From positions 394,576-458,575 of the forward strand of contig NZ_QKLW01000002.1 in NCBI RefSeq assembly GCF_003208215.1: a stretch of 64,000 nt of DNA. Reading direction: 5' to 3'. A program made the translations under genes and the position numbers. The DNA is from Marinomonas alcarazii (lineage in GTDB: Bacteria > Pseudomonadota > Gammaproteobacteria > Pseudomonadales > Marinomonadaceae). The stretch's first letter is position 1. Every line of letters starts with the position of its first letter. Under the pieces are notes generated by a model. That model saw nothing but the letters and a program-made list of their open reading frames with translations. It was not told the DNA's origin and did no database searches. This document shows positions 26,614-34,842 of this stretch, one piece after another.

Positions 26614-27570
26614 CTACCTATTTTTCTTCTGTTGATACATGACGGCATCGGCGCATTGAATCATCTCTTCGATCGATTTGTCTGTATCATACGGGAAATG
26701 CGTAACACCTGCGCTGTATTGAATCCTATAAGGCTTTTTCAAACTATCATTCACTTCATCGACACATGCCGCAAAATGCTCTAAAAAGATACTAATCTCT
26801 TCATCTGTACGGTCACTCAACATAGCAACAAATTCATCACCACCCAACCGACCGATCACATCGTATTCACTAAATGACTCAAGCATTATCTGAGCGAATT
26901 TAGCCAATACAAAATCACCTTCATGGTGTCCATAGTTATCATTTATCGCTTTAAACTTATTAAGGTCAAAGACAACAAAAGACATCGCTTTTTTATCGCG
27001 CTGACACACTTTGAGCATATGATTGACCATGGTCATAAAGCCACGTCGATTCGATATCAATGTCAATTCATCCAAGGTCGCAAGCTGAATCGATTGAATT
27101 TCCTGCTCAATGATCGTGCCTAAGTCTTTCAGTAATAACTGATCTTCTTCATCAAATATCCTTGGCTTGCTATCTATGATACACAAAGTGCCGATATTAA
27201 TTCCTTGGCGAAGTTTCAAAGGGTAGCCTGCATAAAAACGAATATTCGGCGCATCGGTAACAAGTGGGTTATCAAAAAATCGTTCGTCAATTGACGCATC
27301 GGTAATGATAAACAAACCATCCTGATGAATAGCATGACCACAAAATGAAACATCACGCGGTGTTTCAATCACCTCAAGCCCTTGTCGTGATTTAAACCAT
27401 TGGCGGCTTTCATCTATCAGGCTAATCAACGAGATAGAAACATTAAACATTCGCTTAGCCATCCGAGTGATGCGATCAAATCTTTCTTCGTGAGAGGTGT
27501 CAAGAATTCGCAATGCTCTTAATGCGTGCAATCGCTCAGCTTCATTTTTTGGGATGTCAGGCTTAATCAT
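26614..27570 (-). CDS. GAF-GGDEF diguanylate cyclase
   Basis: The longest frame begins at 27600, but ATG at 27570 has an AGGA site 6 nt upstream, giving about 318 aa. Residues about 15-155 form a GAF domain (SISLISLIDESRQWFKSRQG, SFCGHAI, FYAGYPLKL, GTLCIID). A GGDEF domain follows with an intact RLGGDEF signature. The usual RxxD inhibitory site five residues before it is not present (the stretch reads SEYD). The protein should be a soluble, active diguanylate cyclase tuned by a small ligand or redox cue through the GAF domain, and probably free of product inhibition at the I-site. Confidence 0.92.
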   Translation of the reverse strand: MIKPDIPKNEAERLHALRALRILDTSHEERFDRITRMAKRMFNVSISLISLIDESRQWFKSRQGLEVIETPRDVSFCGHAIHQDGLFIITDASIDERFFDNPLVTDAPNIRFYAGYPLKLRQGINIGTLCIIDSKPRIFDEEDQLLLKDLGTIIEQEIQSIQLATLDELTLISNRRGFMTMVNHMLKVCQRDKKAMSFVVFDLNKFKAINDNYGHHEGDFVLAKFAQIMLESFSEYDVIGRLGGDEFVAMLSDRTDEEISIFLEHFAACVDEVNDSLKKPYRIQYSAGVTHFPYDTDKSIEEMIQCADAVMYQQKKNR

Positions 27571-27718
27571 AAGGCGTCCTGTTATAAAAAATTGGCTCAC
27601 TCAAATTGTAGCAGTAAATTGAGCATTAACTCGTAACTTGTGAAACTCTTAGAACGAATGATAAAGATCAAAGGTTCTATCAAAAACACAAAACGACAAT
27701 CGCTCAAGAAAAATACAC

Positions 27719-27766
27719 TTGACGGCTAATCAATGCCGTATTAAATTAACTAAACGGTATAGTTAA
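27719..27766 (+). promoter_or_regulatory. Putative promoter and operator of trpBA
   Basis: TTGACG at 27719-27724 is followed after about 16 nt by a weak -10 (TTAAAT or TAAATT, 27741-27747). A perfect inverted repeat, TTAACTA (27746-27752) and TAGTTAA (27760-27766), overlaps the predicted start of transcription. Its AACTA/TAGTT core recalls the TrpR operator half-site, but the 7-nt spacer is unusual, so TrpR control is only a suggestion. Confidence 0.45.
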
Positions 27767-27791
27767 ATAAATAGTTATTTAGGAGCAAGTC

Positions 27792-29054
27792 ATGCAAAGC
27801 GAGAACGGTTTCTACGGGCAATACGGCGGTAGCTATATTCCTGAAATCCTTTATTCGAGCCAACAGCAAATTTTACATGCGTTCGAAGAAGCCAAAAACG
27901 ATCCAGAGTTTCTCGCTGAGCTTAATAAACAATGGCAGCAGTTTTCTGGCCGCCCTACACCTCTGACGTTTTGTGCAAATTTAACCGAGCACTTTGGCGG
28001 CGCACAAATTTACCTTAAGCGTGAAGATTTAAATCACAGTGGCGCACACAAAATGAACAACGTGATTGGCCAAGGGTTATTGGTCAAACGCATGGGTAAA
28101 AAACGCGTGATTGCCGAAACAGGCGCGGGACAACACGGCATCGCCACCGCTCTTGTTGCAGCGCGTTTAGGCCTTGAGTGCACTATTTACATGGGCGCAA
28201 AGGACATCGAACGCCAGTACCCAAATGTGTTCTGGATGAAACAATTAGGCGCAACTGTTGTACCGGTTACCACTGGCGCACAAACTTTGCGAGATGCACT
28301 GGATGAAGCACTACGCGATTGGTCTTCCAGCCACGAAGAAAGCCATTATTTAATCGGCACATCCTGTGGTTGCGCGCCTTTCCCTGAAATGGTGGCGTTC
28401 TTCCAATCTGTTATTGGCAATGAAGTACGTGAGCAAAGTGTGGCGCAATTCGGTCAATTCCCGGATCGTTTATACGCTTGTGTTGGCGGTGGTTCGAATG
28501 CTTGTGGCCTATTCTTACCTTTCCTCGATGACAAAGATGTGGAAATGGTTGGTGTTGAAGCGGGCGGCAAAGGCTTAGAACTTGGCGAGCACTCTATTCG
28601 CCTTTCTCATAACCTTGGTCAGCCAGGTATTGCCCAAGGCTTTGCAACCATGTTCTTGCAAGATAACGCAGGACAGCTGCAAGAAACTCACTCGATTGCC
28701 GCAGGCTTAGATTACGTTGGTGTTTCCCCAATCATTGCTCACCTTGCCGAAACAGGCCGATTGAAAATGACTTATGCAATGGACGATGACGTAATCGCTG
28801 CTTGTACATTATTACTGAAAAAAGAAGGTATTATCCCTGCTTTAGAATCGTCTCATGCCTTGGCAGGTGCGTTTAAAGACGCACCGAACTTGCCAAAAGA
28901 TTCAAAAATTGTCATTAACCTCTCAGGTCGTGGCGACAAAGACATCTTTAACGTAGCGAAAGCGGTACAAGACGAAACCTTCCCGCAGTTTTTAACCGAT
29001 TACCTTGCGGCCTACCCAACCAACCACGCCGACAATGAGGAGCAAAAAGCATGA
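27792..29054 (+). CDS. trpB: Tryptophan synthase beta subunit (divergent copy)
   Basis: The PLP enzyme that joins indole and serine to make tryptophan. It has 420 aa, a little longer than the usual 390-400, with extra residues at the C-terminus. The PLP lysine is in NHSGAHKMNN, the catalytic glutamate in AETGAGQHG, the phosphate-binding loop is CVGGGSNA, and the end has LSGRGDKD. The normally conserved GPHP stretch reads GCAPFP (in GTSCGCAPFPEM), which is unusual. An AGGAG ribosome site precedes the ATG. It overlaps trpA by 4 bp (ATGA), forming a stand-alone trpBA unit without other trp genes. Confidence 0.92.
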   Translation: MQSENGFYGQYGGSYIPEILYSSQQQILHAFEEAKNDPEFLAELNKQWQQFSGRPTPLTFCANLTEHFGGAQIYLKREDLNHSGAHKMNNVIGQGLLVKRMGKKRVIAETGAGQHGIATALVAARLGLECTIYMGAKDIERQYPNVFWMKQLGATVVPVTTGAQTLRDALDEALRDWSSSHEESHYLIGTSCGCAPFPEMVAFFQSVIGNEVREQSVAQFGQFPDRLYACVGGGSNACGLFLPFLDDKDVEMVGVEAGGKGLELGEHSIRLSHNLGQPGIAQGFATMFLQDNAGQLQETHSIAAGLDYVGVSPIIAHLAETGRLKMTYAMDDDVIAACTLLLKKEGIIPALESSHALAGAFKDAPNLPKDSKIVINLSGRGDKDIFNVAKAVQDETFPQFLTDYLAAYPTNHADNEEQKA

Positions 29055-29836
29055 GCCAGTTAGCGACCTTTATTGAAGAAAAGCGCCAACAAAAAACCAT
29101 TCTATCCATGACTCATGTGGTGTATGGCTACCCAAGTGTTGAGGAAAGCTTAAGCTGGATGGAAAGATTAATGCAGGAAGGTGTCGACTTTATCGAAGTG
29201 CAATTTCCTTTTTCCGATCCAGTAGCAGACGGTCCAAGCATTGTGGCGGCTTGCCATAAAGCATTAGAGCAAGATCTGAATGTAGACACTTGCCTGTCGC
29301 AACTTGGTAAGCTAGCAAAGAATTTCCCAGACAGCCGCATTGTGTTGATGAGCTACCTAAACCCGATGTACCGCTTTGGTTTAGACAAGCTCGCCAAACG
29401 TGCGGCGGAAGAAAACATTCTAGGCTTGATCCTACCGGACTTGCCAATTGAACAAGCAGCAACCTATCAAGCCGCTTGTAAAACCAATCACATCGATCCA
29501 GTTTGGTTGGTCACACCAGTGACGCCACCAGAGAGATTAGCTATGCTAGCCAGTCAAGCCAGCGGTTTCTTATATTGCGTCGCGCGTTCTGGTGTAACAG
29601 GTCACTCTAGCCATGAAGGCAAAGCCAAGCAGACATCACTTGATGACTATTTAGCACAAATCAAACAACACGCCAGCGCACCAATGGGCGTCGGTTTTGG
29701 CCTGCGTGAACGTGCGCAAATAGAACAACTGATTGGCAAAGCCGACATCGCGATTCTTGGCTCTGCACTTTTAGATGCGTACAACCAAGGCGGACAAGAA
29801 GCAGGCATTAAGCTGATAAAAGACCTGTTTCACTAA
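29051..29836 (+). CDS. trpA: Tryptophan synthase alpha subunit (divergent copy)
   Basis: The TIM-barrel lyase that releases indole from indole-3-glycerol phosphate and passes it to TrpB. It has 261 aa. The catalytic glutamate is in FIEVQFPFSDP and the aspartate in PVADGPS. The phosphate-binding end has GVGFGL and ILGSALLD. The N-terminus reads THVVYGYPSVEES where most family members have YLTAGDP-like sequence, so the pair is a distinct lineage. The start overlaps the trpB stop. After the stop come 81 nt and then the ParD-like gene on the same strand, with no terminator seen. Confidence 0.9.
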   Translation: MSQLATFIEEKRQQKTILSMTHVVYGYPSVEESLSWMERLMQEGVDFIEVQFPFSDPVADGPSIVAACHKALEQDLNVDTCLSQLGKLAKNFPDSRIVLMSYLNPMYRFGLDKLAKRAAEENILGLILPDLPIEQAATYQAACKTNHIDPVWLVTPVTPPERLAMLASQASGFLYCVARSGVTGHSSHEGKAKQTSLDDYLAQIKQHASAPMGVGFGLRERAQIEQLIGKADIAILGSALLDAYNQGGQEAGIKLIKDLFH

Positions 29837-29879
29837 AAGCGCATTTATAATTCGCACTTGAAAAGATCAAATCATGAAT

Positions 29880-29914
29880 ATATGATCCGTATACAATTTA
29901 TATATGGATCATAT
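29880..29914 (+). promoter_or_regulatory. Inverted repeat, candidate operator of the parD-like/map pair
   Basis: ATATGATCC (29880-29888) and GGATCATAT (29906-29914) are perfect 9-bp arms separated by an AT-rich 17-nt spacer that could contain the -10 region. The repeat ends 3 nt before the ParD-like start codon, a position that suits autoregulation by a ParD-type DNA-binding protein. Confidence 0.55.
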
Positions 29915-29917
29915 CTT

Positions 29918-30124
29918 ATGGGTATTATTAAAATTTCCGACGACCTCCATGACGACATTCGCAAAAGCAGCCACGTCATGTCTCGCTCAATCAATGCACA
30001 GGCCGAATTCTGGATAAAAATGGGACGTTTAGCCGAGCTAAACCCAGGCCTCACTTTTTCCGAGTTGATCGCCAATGAACTCGCCAGCGCAAATGCTGAA
30101 ACGCCACTCAAAGCTGTGAAGTAG
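29918..30124 (+). CDS. ParD-like antitoxin-family protein
   Basis: ATG at 29918 gives 68 aa starting MGIIKISDDLHDDIRKSS. An upstream in-frame ATG at 29858 would add an unrelated 20-residue lead that runs through the inverted repeat, so the shorter form is preferred. The sequence fits the ParD-like family (ribbon-helix-helix start, then MSRSINAQAEFWIKMGRLAE and LTFSELIANEL). No RelE/ParE toxin follows. Instead the next gene, 1 nt away, is a methionine aminopeptidase, a pairing I recall for this family in other gammaproteobacteria. It probably binds the repeat at 29880-29914 and controls the pair. Confidence 0.75.
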   Translation: MGIIKISDDLHDDIRKSSHVMSRSINAQAEFWIKMGRLAELNPGLTFSELIANELASANAETPLKAVK

Positions 30125-30125
30125 C

Positions 30126-30899
30126 ATGCAAGTTCATATTAAAACAGCAACAGAAATCGAACTCATGCGTGAGTCTGGCAAGCTACTGGCCAGCGTATTT
30201 CATATGCTCGATGACTTCGTCAAAGAAGGCGTATCGACTTTAGAAATCAACGATAAAGTAGAAGACTTCATTCGCAATGAACTGAGCGCCAGGCCGGCAA
30301 GCCTTGGACAATACGATTATGGCTTTTCCTTAAACTCTTCAATAAATGAAGTCGTTTGTCATGGTGTGCCAAACGACAGCCATAAACTCAAAGCAAAAGA
30401 CATCATCAATCTAGACATTACCCTAGAAAAGAACGGCTTTATCGCAGATTCCAGCAAAATGTATGTCATGAGCGAGGCCAATCCTATTGCCAAACGTTTA
30501 GTCAAAACGACTTATGACGCCATGTGGGCTGGGATTAAAAAAGTAAAACCGGGGGCCACGCTAGGCGACATCGGCGCAGCCATCCAAACCTTAGCTGAAA
30601 GCAAAGGCTATTCAGTGGTCAAAGAATACTGTGGTCATGGCATTGGTCGAGAAATGCACGAAGAACCACAAGTTCTGCATTTCGGCAAAGCAGGAACAGG
30701 AATGACACTGGAAGCAGGCATGACTTTTACTATCGAACCCATGATCAACCAAGGGAAAGCCAAAACTAAGACGAAAAAAGATGGCTGGACCGTCGTTACC
30801 GCTGACAAAAAGCTTTCCGCACAGTGGGAACATACCATCTTGGTCACAGAAACAGGTTATGAAGTTTTGACCTTAAGAAACGAAGAAACCAGCATCTAA
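30126..30899 (+). CDS. map: Methionine aminopeptidase, type I (second-type Map paired with ParD-like protein)
   Basis: A cytoplasmic metalloprotease that removes N-terminal methionine. It has 257 aa. All five metal ligands are visible: two aspartates in NLDITLEKNGFIADSSK, the histidine in GHGIGREMHEEP, the glutamate in FTIEPM and the glutamate in QWEHTILV. The substrate-pocket histidine is in VVCHGVP. It starts 1 nt after the ParD-like gene's stop and is surely co-transcribed with it. The housekeeping map is usually beside rpsB, so this is probably an additional copy with conditional expression. Confidence 0.93.
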   Translation: MQVHIKTATEIELMRESGKLLASVFHMLDDFVKEGVSTLEINDKVEDFIRNELSARPASLGQYDYGFSLNSSINEVVCHGVPNDSHKLKAKDIINLDITLEKNGFIADSSKMYVMSEANPIAKRLVKTTYDAMWAGIKKVKPGATLGDIGAAIQTLAESKGYSVVKEYCGHGIGREMHEEPQVLHFGKAGTGMTLEAGMTFTIEPMINQGKAKTKTKKDGWTVVTADKKLSAQWEHTILVTETGYEVLTLRNEETSI

Positions 30900-30989
30900 A
30901 GGGGTAAAGATACTGGTTTCATCGTTTAGCCTGCCAACCTTATTAGTTAAATACCGGCTTTTGGGCTAAATCTGTGTTTTGGTACTGGC

Positions 30990-31562
30990 TTATTGCTTAG
31001 GCAAAAGCACAGTATCAATTACATGGATCACACCGTTAGATTGTTTAACGTCAGCAATAGTTACGTGAGCAACACGGCCGTTTTCATCTTCCAGCATGAT
31101 TTTATCACCCATATAAGTAGCCATTAATGTACAGCCGCCAATGGTAGGCACTGGGTGTTTGCCCATGTCATCATCAATCATGGTTTTGATAGCGCCAGAC
31201 AAAGCATCCGCTTTTACCACATGACACGCTAACACTTTAGTTAGGGCGGCTTTATTCTCTGGTTTCAACAAACCGGCTACAGCACCCTCTGGTAATTTAT
31301 CAAACGCCGCATTGGTTGGCGCAAAGACAGTAAAAGGACCTGGACCTTGAAGTGTTTCAACCAAACCTGCGGCTTTAACAGCTGCCACTAATGTCGTGTG
31401 GTCTTTAGAATTAACCGCATTTTCAATGATGTTTTTGCTCGCATACATTGGCGCGCCGCCCACCATTGGGTTTGTATTTTCATCAGTCGTTTTCATGCCA
31501 CCAGCAGAGCAGCCAGCAAGCGTCACAATTGTTGCAGCGGAAACAAGACTTAGTAATTTCAT
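30990..31562 (-). CDS. Fasciclin-domain lipoprotein
   Basis: ATG at 31562 has a GGAG site 8 nt upstream. The longer frame from 31601 adds 13 polar residues before a good signal peptide and is unlikely. The protein (about 190 aa) has a lipobox TLAGC near residue 19. One FAS1 domain follows: TLVAAVKAAGLVETLQGPGP, FTVFAPTNAAFDKLP, and DVKQSNGVIHVIDTVLLP near the end. FAS1 proteins mediate adhesion or ligand binding at the cell surface. It lies alone, convergent with map. Confidence 0.92.
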   Translation of the reverse strand: MKLLSLVSAATIVTLAGCSAGGMKTTDENTNPMVGGAPMYASKNIIENAVNSKDHTTLVAAVKAAGLVETLQGPGPFTVFAPTNAAFDKLPEGAVAGLLKPENKAALTKVLACHVVKADALSGAIKTMIDDDMGKHPVPTIGGCTLMATYMGDKIMLEDENGRVAHVTIADVKQSNGVIHVIDTVLLPKQ

Positions 31563-31670
31563 TGTTATTCTCCAGTTTGTTTGTCCATAACAATTCGCCA
31601 TGGTTATAAAGAGATACGTAGCAAATTTAAAAAGGTTTCATTTTTTTTCAAAATAATTTAGAAATCGTAT

Positions 31671-32159
31671 TTACGCGGGCTTAAAAACTAAAGAAATACC
31701 ATTTAAGCAATGGCGTAATCCTGTTGGTTGCGGGCCATCATCAAAAATATGCCCCAAATGACTACCGCATCGACGGCAATGAACTTCTGTACGCTTCATA
31801 AAGAAACCATTGTCTTCTTTTGTTCCTATCGCATTTGGCAAACTATCATAGAAACTTGGCCAGCCTGTGCCGCTCTCATATTTAGTCTTACTGGGATAAA
31901 GAGGAAGATCACAGCCCTTGCAGTGATAGGTTCCCTCTCGCTTTTCACCCAGTAAAGGACTACTACCAGCACGCTCCGTTTTTTCTTCTCTCATTACCTG
32001 ATATTCAAAATCACTTAGCTTTGCTTGCCACTGCTTCTTACTGAGTACCACCTCAAAATCTTCATCAGAGGTTGAACTGGCAGCCATGACAGGCGCACTG
32101 AACGAATGAGCACCACCGATAACACAAGCAGTTGTTACGAGAAAGTTTCGACGATTCAT
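31671..32159 (-). CDS. msrB: Peptide-methionine (R)-S-oxide reductase with Tat-type signal
   Basis: Repairs methionine-R-sulfoxide in proteins. The 162-aa protein starts MNRRNFL followed by a hydrophobic stretch ending SAPVMA, a twin-arginine-like signal, so it should act in the periplasm. Zinc-binding CxxC pairs are in CKGCDLPLY and CRRCGSHLGH. The catalytic cysteine is in GLRHCLNGISL, where most members have GLRYCINS. It lies between the fasciclin gene and the cold-shock gene on the same strand with its own gaps. Confidence 0.93.
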   Translation of the reverse strand: MNRRNFLVTTACVIGGAHSFSAPVMAASSTSDEDFEVVLSKKQWQAKLSDFEYQVMREEKTERAGSSPLLGEKREGTYHCKGCDLPLYPSKTKYESGTGWPSFYDSLPNAIGTKEDNGFFMKRTEVHCRRCGSHLGHIFDDGPQPTGLRHCLNGISLVFKPA

Positions 32160-32319
32160 AGCATCTTTCCTTATTAGTCTTAGGTTGTTGCAATATGACT
32201 ACAAAGCAACAGATACATATAAATACGTAAAAACCTAAAGGAAAGTTTCAATTAGATAGGTAAAGAGCGCAACGAATTGGTACTCGCGCTTCCGTAAGAA
32301 GGCGTGATTTTTCAAACAC

Positions 32320-32356
32320 AAAAAAGGGTAAGCTCCGAAGAACTTACCCCTTTTTT
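32320..32356 (-). terminator. Intrinsic terminator after the cold-shock gene
   Basis: GGGTAAG (32326-32332) and CTTACCC (32343-32349) form a 7-bp stem flanked by A-rich and T-rich runs. Read on the minus strand it ends in a U-run 20 nt after the csp stop. Confidence 0.88.
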
Positions 32357-32375
32357 AAATATTCTTAGTAGCTAA

Positions 32376-32585
32376 TTAACGTACTGTAATATTTTCTGCT
32401 TGAGGACCTTTTTGGCCAGCAGTCACAACGAATTCTACTTGTTGGCCTTCAGCCAAAGTTTTGAATCCATCGCTTACAATAGCGCTGAAATGTGCGAACA
32501 CATCTGGGCCAGACTCTTGCTCGATAAAACCAAAACCTTTCGTTTCGTTGAACCACTTAACGGTTCCTTTCACTGTATTAGACAT
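32376..32585 (-). CDS. Cold-shock protein, CspA family
   Basis: The 69-aa single-domain nucleic-acid-binding protein has RNP1 KGFGFIEQ and RNP2 DVFAHFSAI. It ends with the usual [10 protein letters not shown]. It should bind single-stranded RNA as a chaperone or antiterminator. The 215 nt upstream (32586-32800) contain no gene and probably hold the promoter and a long 5' leader, as is common for this family. Which csp paralogue it is, and whether it is cold-induced, cannot be told. Confidence 0.95.
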   Translation of the reverse strand: MSNTVKGTVKWFNETKGFGFIEQESGPDVFAHFSAIVSDGFKTLAEGQQVEFVVTAGQKGPQAENITVR

Positions 32586-32800
32586 AAATAATCACCTGAG
32601 TTTTAAATAGCCCTTTAGGGGCCGGTTTTGCAAAAAAAATAGACTTGTACTTAGAAACTTTCAGGACGAGGATTTTATGAATAAAACAACGTATTGCAGA
32701 GTTAATAATTTTAGACTTCTTTCTAGCTTGTGCCGCCATACTATAGAGATTAACTTTGGATAGATAGCTTTATTCCAACTTAATTAAAATAAGTTACTAC

Positions 32801-33964
32801 CTACCCCCACACCTTTTGCCCATCAATCCATGTTGATTTGACAAAATAATCTTCGCTTAGACCGACAAGACTCGCTCGGTATCCCGCTTTAATACGACCA
32901 AAATCACCAGCTATCCCTAAAAACTCAGCAGGCCTTAAGGACGCCATTTGCAAGGCTTCCGTTGGTGACAGGCCTATTAGGTTAACGGCATTACGTACAG
33001 CGGTTGCCATATCTAAATCGGAGCCCGCTAACGTACCATCTTCGGTGGTGACTTTGCCTTCACTGCGCAATACTTTTTTGCCTAAAAATGGCATTTCTTT
33101 TTCATCGGATCCCACACTCTGAATAGCATCGGTTACTAAAAGCATGTGTTCACAACCTTTTGCGGCAATAGCCACTCGCATACTCGCAGGATGAACATGA
33201 TGCCCATCGGCAATTAAACCGCACCAAGTTGGGATGTCGGTTTGCAATGCCGCACCAACCACACCAGGCTCACGGCTAATTAAAGGCGTCATGGCATTAA
33301 ACAAATGGGTGAAGCCGCGGGCACCACTCATCACCGCTTGTCTTGCTTGATCATAACTCGCTGCAGAATGCCCAACACAAACGATAGCCCCTTCAGAAAC
33401 CAACCATTCAATAAAACCTTCTGGCACTTGCTCTGGTGCCAATGTCACCATGAGCTTTCCACTTCGACTCACTTCTAATAACGTGGCAAGTTTACCTTCT
33501 GTGGGTTTGCGCAGCTTAGATTCATTATGAACACCTTTACGAATGGGATTAAGGTAAGGACCTTCATAATGCATCCCCAAAATACCCGCCATATTTTGCT
33601 TAAGAGCTTGGCAAACCGCTTGATGTGCTTGCGACATGATCTCGTAATCATCAGAGATTAATGTCGGCATCATAGCCACAGTACCAAATTGAGCATGCAC
33701 AGCCACCATGCGCTCTAATGCTTTAATAGTCGGCGTATGGTTAAACAAGGCGCCGCCGCCGCCATTGACATGCACATCAATAAACCCTGGCGCCAGAATA
33801 TCAACCACGTCTGTATTTTCAGTGGATTGCTCAACAGCTAAATCAGCAACAGATGTAATAGAGTCAATCACTTGCCCTTTAAAGATCACCTTTTGATTCG
33901 AGAGCCAGTTCTCTCCATCGAACAAACGCTTGGCAAACAAGGTTGTTAACTTATGTTCCATCAT
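32801..33964 (-). CDS. nagA: N-acetylglucosamine-6-phosphate deacetylase
   Basis: Removes acetate from GlcNAc-6-phosphate, giving glucosamine-6-phosphate for NagB. The 387-aa amidohydrolase has PGFIDVHVNGGGG near residue 60 and GMHYEGPYLNP near 125 with its metal-binding glutamate. The metal histidines are in VGHSAAS and THLFNAMTP, and the catalytic aspartate is in LVTDAI. Its start overlaps the nagK stop by about 4 bp. It is last in the nagB-nagK-nagA operon, and nothing after its stop resembles a strong terminator. Confidence 0.94.
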   Translation of the reverse strand: MMEHKLTTLFAKRLFDGENWLSNQKVIFKGQVIDSITSVADLAVEQSTENTDVVDILAPGFIDVHVNGGGGALFNHTPTIKALERMVAVHAQFGTVAMMPTLISDDYEIMSQAHQAVCQALKQNMAGILGMHYEGPYLNPIRKGVHNESKLRKPTEGKLATLLEVSRSGKLMVTLAPEQVPEGFIEWLVSEGAIVCVGHSAASYDQARQAVMSGARGFTHLFNAMTPLISREPGVVGAALQTDIPTWCGLIADGHHVHPASMRVAIAAKGCEHMLLVTDAIQSVGSDEKEMPFLGKKVLRSEGKVTTEDGTLAGSDLDMATAVRNAVNLIGLSPTEALQMASLRPAEFLGIAGDFGRIKAGYRASLVGLSEDYFVKSTWIDGQKVWG

Positions 33965-34842
33965 ATTGCTTTCCTTCCTATTTGAGCTTTAGCCATCAAA
34001 ATGGCACCCGCCATGGCATCACCCTTTGGCTGACAAAAGTAAGGCGAAAAACGCTCTGGCAAATATTCTAAAATGGCCTCTGAGACGCCGCCAACTAAAA
34101 CAATCTTCTGAGCACCTTTAGCTATCAAAGCGTCTAGATATTGACTCACCCACTCCACTTGTTGCTGGATAATTTTCAGGGCAATTGGGTCTTTCTGCTG
34201 GGCAAACTGAAATACCTGAACTGCAAACGCACCGTATTCTTTTGGCAATGGAGCTCTGTTTTGATACAAGACATATTCCTCTGCCGATAAAGAGAACTCA
34301 GCATTAATGCTGTCGGTAAAAGGTGTCGATGGAGAGATTCCATCCAAAGCCGCTAGTGAATACTCTAAAGCAGCAAGACCAATACGCGCCCCACTACCTT
34401 GGTCAGATAAGGGAAAACCCCAGCCACCAACAATATTGAATCGTTCATTTTGATAAACAACCCCACAGCTGCCTGTGCCCAATATCAATAACGCGCCATC
34501 TTCGCCATTAAAGGCCCCCAAACAAGCCGCGTGCGCATCGGTCAATAAGTAACGCTGCCCAAACGGTGATTTTTGAGCAATCACCAACTCTTGCTCCAGT
34601 GGCTGATTGGCACCCGCTAAACCTAAACCTAAGGTAATTTTTGCATAAACTTCGGGAGAAATATTGCCTTGATGGCACGCTTCAAGACAGGCGTTGATAA
34701 TATTCTGCCAAGCCGCCTCAATACCGATTCTTGGATTACCTGAGCCACCGACGGCTTCACCTAAAACATTGCCATCACCATCAACCAAGCGGGCACGGCA
34801 AAAAGTACCACCGCCGTCCACACCAATATATAAACCGCTCAT
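33961..34842 (-). CDS. nagK: N-acetylglucosamine kinase, BadF/BadG/BcrA ATPase family
   Basis: Phosphorylates GlcNAc after ABC uptake, which is needed because that route does not phosphorylate its cargo. The 293-aa ASKHA-fold protein has the phosphate-1 loop GVDGGGTFCRARLVD at the N-terminus, LGLGLAGAN, the second glycine loop LILGTGSCGVV near 120 and GGWGFPLSDQGSGARIG typical of GlcNAc kinases in this family. It overlaps both nagA and nagB by a few bases, so the three are translationally coupled. Confidence 0.9.
   Translation of the reverse strand: MSGLYIGVDGGGTFCRARLVDGDGNVLGEAVGGSGNPRIGIEAAWQNIINACLEACHQGNISPEVYAKITLGLGLAGANQPLEQELVIAQKSPFGQRYLLTDAHAACLGAFNGEDGALLILGTGSCGVVYQNERFNIVGGWGFPLSDQGSGARIGLAALEYSLAALDGISPSTPFTDSINAEFSLSAEEYVLYQNRAPLPKEYGAFAVQVFQFAQQKDPIALKIIQQQVEWVSQYLDALIAKGAQKIVLVGGVSEAILEYLPERFSPYFCQPKGDAMAGAILMAKAQIGRKAI

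Noticed and set aside
29858..29917. Upstream start for the ParD-like protein
   Set aside because: The added 20 residues run through the inverted repeat and do not match the family. ATG at 29918 gives the usual length.
30885..30920. Inverted repeat GAAACCAG/CTGGTTTC at the end of map as a terminator
   Set aside because: The 20-nt loop, 8-bp stem and lack of a U-run make an intrinsic terminator unlikely.
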